Below, one piece after another: positions 59,664-64,000 of a stretch of DNA of 64,000 nt. The notes beneath the pieces were generated by a model that saw nothing but the letters and a program-made list of their open reading frames with translations, was not told the DNA's origin and did no database searches. Origin of the DNA: Papiliotrema nemorosa (taxonomy: Eukaryota > Basidiomycota > Tremellomycetes > Tremellales > Rhynchogastremaceae); assembly GCA_032158125.1 (NCBI GenBank), contig JASKOT010000006.1:434001-498000 (forward strand), read 5' to 3'. The stretch's first letter is position 1; each line of letters starts with the position of its first letter. A program made the position numbers and the translations under genes.

Positions 59664-60167
59664 GTTTGGGGGCAAGTGTCAAGTCTCGCTGAGTTGACCA
59701 ACCGAGTCTCGAGCTTTACATGTTTATGTGGTGCACCTCCATGGCCCGTCGTATCTATTCACACTGCGATGCTTACGGATGCTTATCATGGGGTGTTCCC
59801 CACGTACCCCCACGTACGTGACGGTAAAATGTCCCCCGAGATGCACCGAACTCCCTTTTCGGGGAACCAATTAAGCGAAAAGAGTTCGACCCCGTTTCCG
59901 CCTATCACAGGATGCCTCGATTGTCCAGTCATGACCAAGGGCTTGCTGGGGTTGACACACAAGCTTATCAACAGCAGATACTGACTATCCTGGATTCCTT
60001 CAGTCCTCTATCGCGGTTCAGCCCCGAACAGCACCGAGAATTCTGCTCGGGATCTGGTTATCGGACCAAATCTACCGGCTCGAATCATGCGAAAGGTATA
60101 ACTACTCGCCCAGTCGTCCCTTCAATCTCACTCGATTCAGACTACTACCAAGCTCTAGTCTACAGCC
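59664..60167. promoter_or_regulatory. Divergent promoter of regulator and transporter
   Basis: A 504-bp spacer between the Zn2Cys6 factor (minus) and the symporter (plus). It contains TTCGGGGAAC at 59858 and, at 59801-59820, two direct CACGTA units within CACGTACCCCCACGTACGTG. No exon is seen. Confidence 0.5.
59858..59867 (+). promoter_or_regulatory. Cluster motif TTCGGGGAAC between regulator and transporter
   Basis: Exact copy of the 10-mer, followed by C as at 57217. It sits 195 bp from the regulator start and 301 bp from the transporter start, so it could serve both. Confidence 0.5.
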
Positions 60168-61946
60168 ATGGCTCAATACAACGACAAGGACAAGAATCTC
60201 GAGACTGTCTTGCAGCAAGACGTCCCCATCGAACTCGAGAGTGGGGAAAAGGCTCACCATCGGGTGGTAGATCTCGCTGCTCAAGCTCATATCGAGCAAG
60301 TCGACTACACTGAAGCGGAAAGCAATGCGGTCTTACGAAAGATCGATTGGCATCTCATGCCGATGTTAATCTGGATTTGTGAGTCTCCTTTATACGTCAC
60401 AGGCAAACTGGTGCTCACCATAAAGACGGCCTACAATACGCCGACAAGCAGACTTTGACCTTTGCTTCCCTGATGAACATTCGACAGGACATCGGTCTCA
60501 ATCTGAACTCTCAGCAGTATTCTTGGTGCGGGTCAATCTTCTACGCAGGCTATCTTGCTGCCCAACTTCCGGCTACGTATCTCATGAAGCGGGTTCCCAT
60601 CGGTAAATTCATCTCCATCAACATCATCGCCTGGTCGATTGTTCTCGCATGCCATGCGGCGGTGAGCAGCTACGAAGGACTGCTTGCCTGCCGATTTCTC
60701 CTTGGATTGTGAGTTGAGGGCGTTTTCATCGCTCGTGGAAGTACTGATCCAATATCAGCTTTGAGGCGACCATCACACCAGTCTTTGTACTTATCGTATC
60801 CATGTGGTATCGAAGAAACGAACAAGGTGGTCGGATGTCCATGTGGCTCGCTGCCAACGGGCTCGCGACCATCATCTGCTCTCCTGTCGCATACGGACTC
60901 TCTGGTCTAGTCAAACCTGCCATCGAGTCTTGGCGTATATTGTATATACTCGTAAGTGAACCTCACTGTATCCAGATGGAAGACTGATTCAAAGTTTGGA
61001 TCAATCACCTTTTTCACTGGACTGTTCTACCTTTACGCCTTGCCCGATTCGCAACTATCTGTCGGCTGGTTGACGGATCGGGAAAAAGCCATCGCCGTTG
61101 ACCGGATCAAGGTCAACTCTCAAGGTATTGGAAACTATTCGTGGCAATGGTACCAAGTCAGAGAGGCTTTCACCGATCCTCGAACATACCTGTACTTCTT
61201 GTTCTCGTCTTTCATGAACATCCCCAACGGGGGTATCGGCACTTTTGGCTCTCTGATCATCCGAGTAAGTTGAAGCTAAGCCTTACCATACCAATGTACT
61301 CGCTCATCAACAGTCGTTTGGCTACTCTCCTCGACTATCTTTACTCTTCAATATGCCTCTCGGAGCGATCGACATGGGCTGCAAGTTGATCATTATGAAC
61401 CTCTCTGATCGATACAACGATAGGACAGGTTTCGGTATAGGGGCCATGTGTCTGCCTTTCATCGGCGGAATGATCATGCTCGTCGGTCCTCAAACCAACA
61501 AAGGTCTCTTGTTGTTCGGATATTCGCTTATCGGCGCCGCTGGAACAGGTTGGGGACTCACCATGGCCTCACTATCGGGCAACACTGTCGGATATACCAA
61601 GAAAGCCACCGCGAATGCTATTCAGATAATAGGTGAGTCTGTGTAGTTCTAGCTGCCACTCATTGCATGAGCTGATCGTGAAGCATACGGTATTGGTAAC
61701 TGGATTGGTCCTCAAACCTTCCAAGCTCACACCGCCCCACATTACAAAACGGGAAAGACGATTCTGGCAATCTTCTACGGGTTATCTGCCGTGACCCTCC
61801 TTGCTTTGCGTCTTCTCAACATGCGAGAGAACAGCCGACGGGAGAAGCTCGCTAGGGAGCACCCGGAACAATGCGTTCAGCCTGAAGATGCAGCAGCTCG
61901 GGACTTGACCGATCGTGAACAACCGGCATTCAGATATATGTTGTAA
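60168..61946 (+). CDS. MFS anion:cation symporter (Dal5/allantoate-permease family)
   Basis: ACS-family MFS carriers import small carboxylates such as allantoate, nicotinate or sugar acids with protons. The protein begins MAQYNDKDKNLETVLQQDVP. Helix 1 is preceded by the family motif VLRKIDWHLMPMLIWIYGLQ, then YADKQTLTFASLMNIRQDIG, LPATYLMKRVPIGKFISINI, LLACRFLLGLFEATITPVFV, SMWYRRNEQGGRMSMWLAAN and FSSFMNIPNGGIGTFGSLII. The C-terminus has GYTKKATANAIQIIAYGIGN and WIGPQTFQAHTAPHYKTGK, typical of the Dal5 group. Introns of 40-55 nt at about 60380-60425, 60711-60757, 60952-60993, 61264-61313 and 61633-61683. Confidence 0.9.
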
Positions 61947-62336
61947 GGAAGCGAAGAAGATGAGGGCGAGAATGTCAAGTAGTGGTTGTAGCCTATGGTG
62001 GGAATTGGGAACAGGGAGGAAAGATCGGAAGGCGACGAGTGGATTTTCATAGCTGTGGCTCACGGAGTGTGTCTGAATGCAGGCTTGCTGTACATGATGA
62101 CAGGTCTAAAAGTTCAACAGATCTACTCACGCTGCTTTCCGCGCTTCCTGATATTTCAAGCTCTGAAACATATGTCCGAGATCCATTTTCAGGAGTGATA
62201 CCTTCTTATCCAGGCTGAGGGTTAGAATCAAGGATTGAAGTGTGGTATGCATCAAGTAAAGCTGCTAATCATCGTCATCTATGTAGCTATCGGGGTGCAA
62301 ATGGATCCCGTCATAGATGCCTTTCATGACCTGTAA

Positions 62337-63708
62337 TCAGCTGTCTTGCGATGGTGCTATGTCAAAATCGCCTACCAGCCAGCGCCCACCGTCGACGTTT
62401 AACGTCACGTCATTCATGTACATTCCACCCTTACTCGCCAACATGAGGGCGGGAGCAGCAATCTCTTCTGGCTTTCCAGGCCGACCTTGGATTTCAGCGA
62501 TGTCACGAGAGGAGCGCAGTCATACCCAGTGTACTCCGAAGAACAGCTTTGGAACCCATCCTGCCCAGCAACAGTGAGCCATCGGCGGCTTTTTGGGTAG
62601 TCATTTCACTGGGAAAGATTCCAGGACAGATGCAATTCACACGAATCTTCATTCTATATCGTCAGTGTGAATCTGAACCAGACAAATTTGGACTCACGGA
62701 TGCAAACGACCTGCAAGCATAGAGGATAAGTGAACAGCACCCGCCTGTATTTGATCAACGTTGTAGAATTGCAGTATCCGCCTCTCATACCTTGGAAACC
62801 CCATATGTGAAGCTGCCGTTGCCTCTGCATGCTCAGCTCACAGATCTACGTCCGACAGAGCGCCGCATACCTTTGGTTCGCTAGACCGGCGACAGAGGAG
62901 ATGATGATGACATTGGGGTTATCCGACCTTCGTAGGAGGGGTACAGCCCGAATGGTCACGAAGTACGGGCCTGGCGGTCATCCATGCTGAGCAGCGAGTT
63001 GCAAATGGGTGAGCTCACCATTGATGTTGACATCATAAGTGATGCTCCAGTCTGAGCTGATCATCAGTCTCTGTCCCGCACTGGACTGTCAATTACTCTT
63101 CGACCGAGGACATGGACTGGTAAACGGCATCGGCTGTCAAATCAGCCTCGTTTCTCCAGATGCCTCGGTACCCTCAACTGACGGTCTTCGTGCTTGTCAT
63201 TCGGTTTGCGGAATGGGATGGAAATCCCTGCGCAATTGATAACCGTGTCCACCTTAGTGTCAGCCCTGTCCGCTGTGCCCGCTTTGTTTTCGACGCGGAA
63301 TATTGACCCACAACAGACGTCTTCTGCTCAACTTGCTGCATCACAGCTTCCACTCCCGCTTTCGTTGACACATCACCTTGTACCCTGAGATGTCAAGATG
63401 GATCCATCGAAAGCTACATACCAAGCTGTCTCTCTGCCTATTGCGTTGCATGTCGCTTGTAGCACTTCAGCCCGTCTGCCGACAATGATTACCTTGGCTC
63501 CATTCGCTGCGAACGCTGATGTCAGGGCTGGTAATGTGAGCTTCGACCCAGGAGCGAGATCGCCGACTTGCATCGACCAATTCCGGTCCCTCCGCCCGTG
63601 ATCAGTACGGTCTATGGTCAGCGTACGCTAATAGGGGCTCGATAAACTCACTGTCCCCGACACGGAGAAAACGTTGTCCAAGGTGAAGCGAGAGAGATCT
63701 TCAGACAT
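62337..63708 (-). CDS. Short-chain dehydrogenase/reductase, cluster member
   Basis: This classical SDR is paralogous to the one at 5226-6895. It starts MSEDLSRFTLDNVFSV. Motifs in order: ITGGGTGIGR, FAANGAKVIIVGRRAEVLQ, VDTVINCAGISIPFRKPND, ITYDVNINGPYFVTI, RAVPLLRRSDNPNVIIISSV (catalytic Ser), GSFTYGVSKAGAVHLSSMLA (YxxxK) and RLHPMKIRVNCICPGIFPSE. The end is KGGMYMNDVTLNVDGGRWLV then GDFDIAPSQDS. About eight introns; the acceptor structure around 63050-63180 is not resolved. The promoter carries TTCGGGGAAC at 63892. Confidence 0.82.
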
Positions 63709-63891
63709 GCTCCAGACATAGAAAGTATCAGCGGTCGTTGTCTGTTTGAAGGCTATGCAAGTGTACGAGATCAGACAGGACCGTTTGTAGAAAGCTTGAA
63801 CAGGCGCCTGTATCGGGAGCCCGGTCTAATCCGACCGATACCTTATCGCGGTAGCGGCTGAAGTTATCAGTCGGGGTAGAACTCGGTCTCC

Positions 63892-63901
63892 TTCGGGGAA
63901 C
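63892..63901 (+). promoter_or_regulatory. Cluster motif TTCGGGGAAC upstream of right-hand SDR
   Basis: Exact copy of the 10-mer (followed by T) 184 bp upstream of the SDR start at 63708. A partial TCGGGGTAGAAC lies about 20 bp before it, as also seen near the aldolase copy. Confidence 0.5.
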
Positions 63902-64000
63902 TAGGAGGAGGGCTCAATGCTCCCGACAAAACCTCAAAATAGCGAGAACCGCCCGATTTCTCGGATACATCGCCACGGTAGGTGCAGCTTGTAGTCCTAC

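Overview
The window is nuclear DNA of a basidiomycete fungus, most likely a tremellomycete yeast (Cryptococcus/Kwoniella-like); the genus cannot be fixed by reading. The reasons are single-copy eukaryotic housekeeping genes packed on both strands, nearly every gene cut by many 40-60 nt introns with GTRNGY donors and CTRAC/CTGAC branch sites, and the protein families present (SPT21/AMS2 fused to a GATA finger, STF2-like, SHR3, fungal Zn2Cys6 factor). I rebuilt exon structures by eye. Where I summed all exons (ACT1, RPN10, SHR3, NOP53, the GATA factor, SDHAF2, NAA30 and both members of an unknown family) the total was an exact multiple of three.

Region 0-15 kb: actin (-), proteasome RPN10 (+), SHR3-like ER chaperone (-), a short-chain dehydrogenase (SDR, +), mitoribosomal DAP3/mS29 (-), NOP53 (+), an SPT21/AMS2-GATA factor (-) and PEX7 (+). 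Region 14.7-25 kb: unknown protein A (-), a repeat-bearing membrane protein (-), glucosidase II beta ending in KDEL (+), HUT1 nucleotide-sugar transporter (-), SDHAF2 (+) and unknown protein B (+), a divergent paralogue of A. Region 25-37 kb: ESCRT-III DID2 (-), SVP26/TEX261 (+), NAA30 (+), COA3 (-), OST2/DAD1 (+), an SDR-fold-like membrane protein (-), a MAPR/cytochrome-b5 protein (+), a tiny conserved-looking protein (-), NECAP (+) and an RXT2-like protein (+). Region 37-56 kb: a full ABCA-type transporter (+), an unknown gene (-), an APH-fold kinase (+), an STF2-like protein (+), a large formin (-), a small tail-anchored-like protein (+) and a secreted Cys-rich protein (-).

Region 56-64 kb looks like a small catabolic cluster: HpcH/HpaI aldolase (-), Zn2Cys6 regulator (-), Dal5-type anion:cation symporter (+) and an SDR (-). 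All three promoter regions of this cluster carry the same 10-bp sequence TTCGGGGAAC. A 9-bp match (GTTCCCCGA) lies about 95 bp upstream of the other SDR at 5.2 kb, a clear paralogue of the cluster SDR. The simplest reading is uptake of an organic or sugar acid, oxidation or reduction by SDRs, and aldol cleavage, under one regulator.

Five genes act in the ER or early secretory pathway (SHR3, GTB1, HUT1, SVP26, OST2) and four in mitochondria (DAP3, SDHAF2, COA3 and possibly STF2-like), but their spread suggests gene density rather than a functional operon. I saw no tRNA, rRNA, transposon or CRISPR array.
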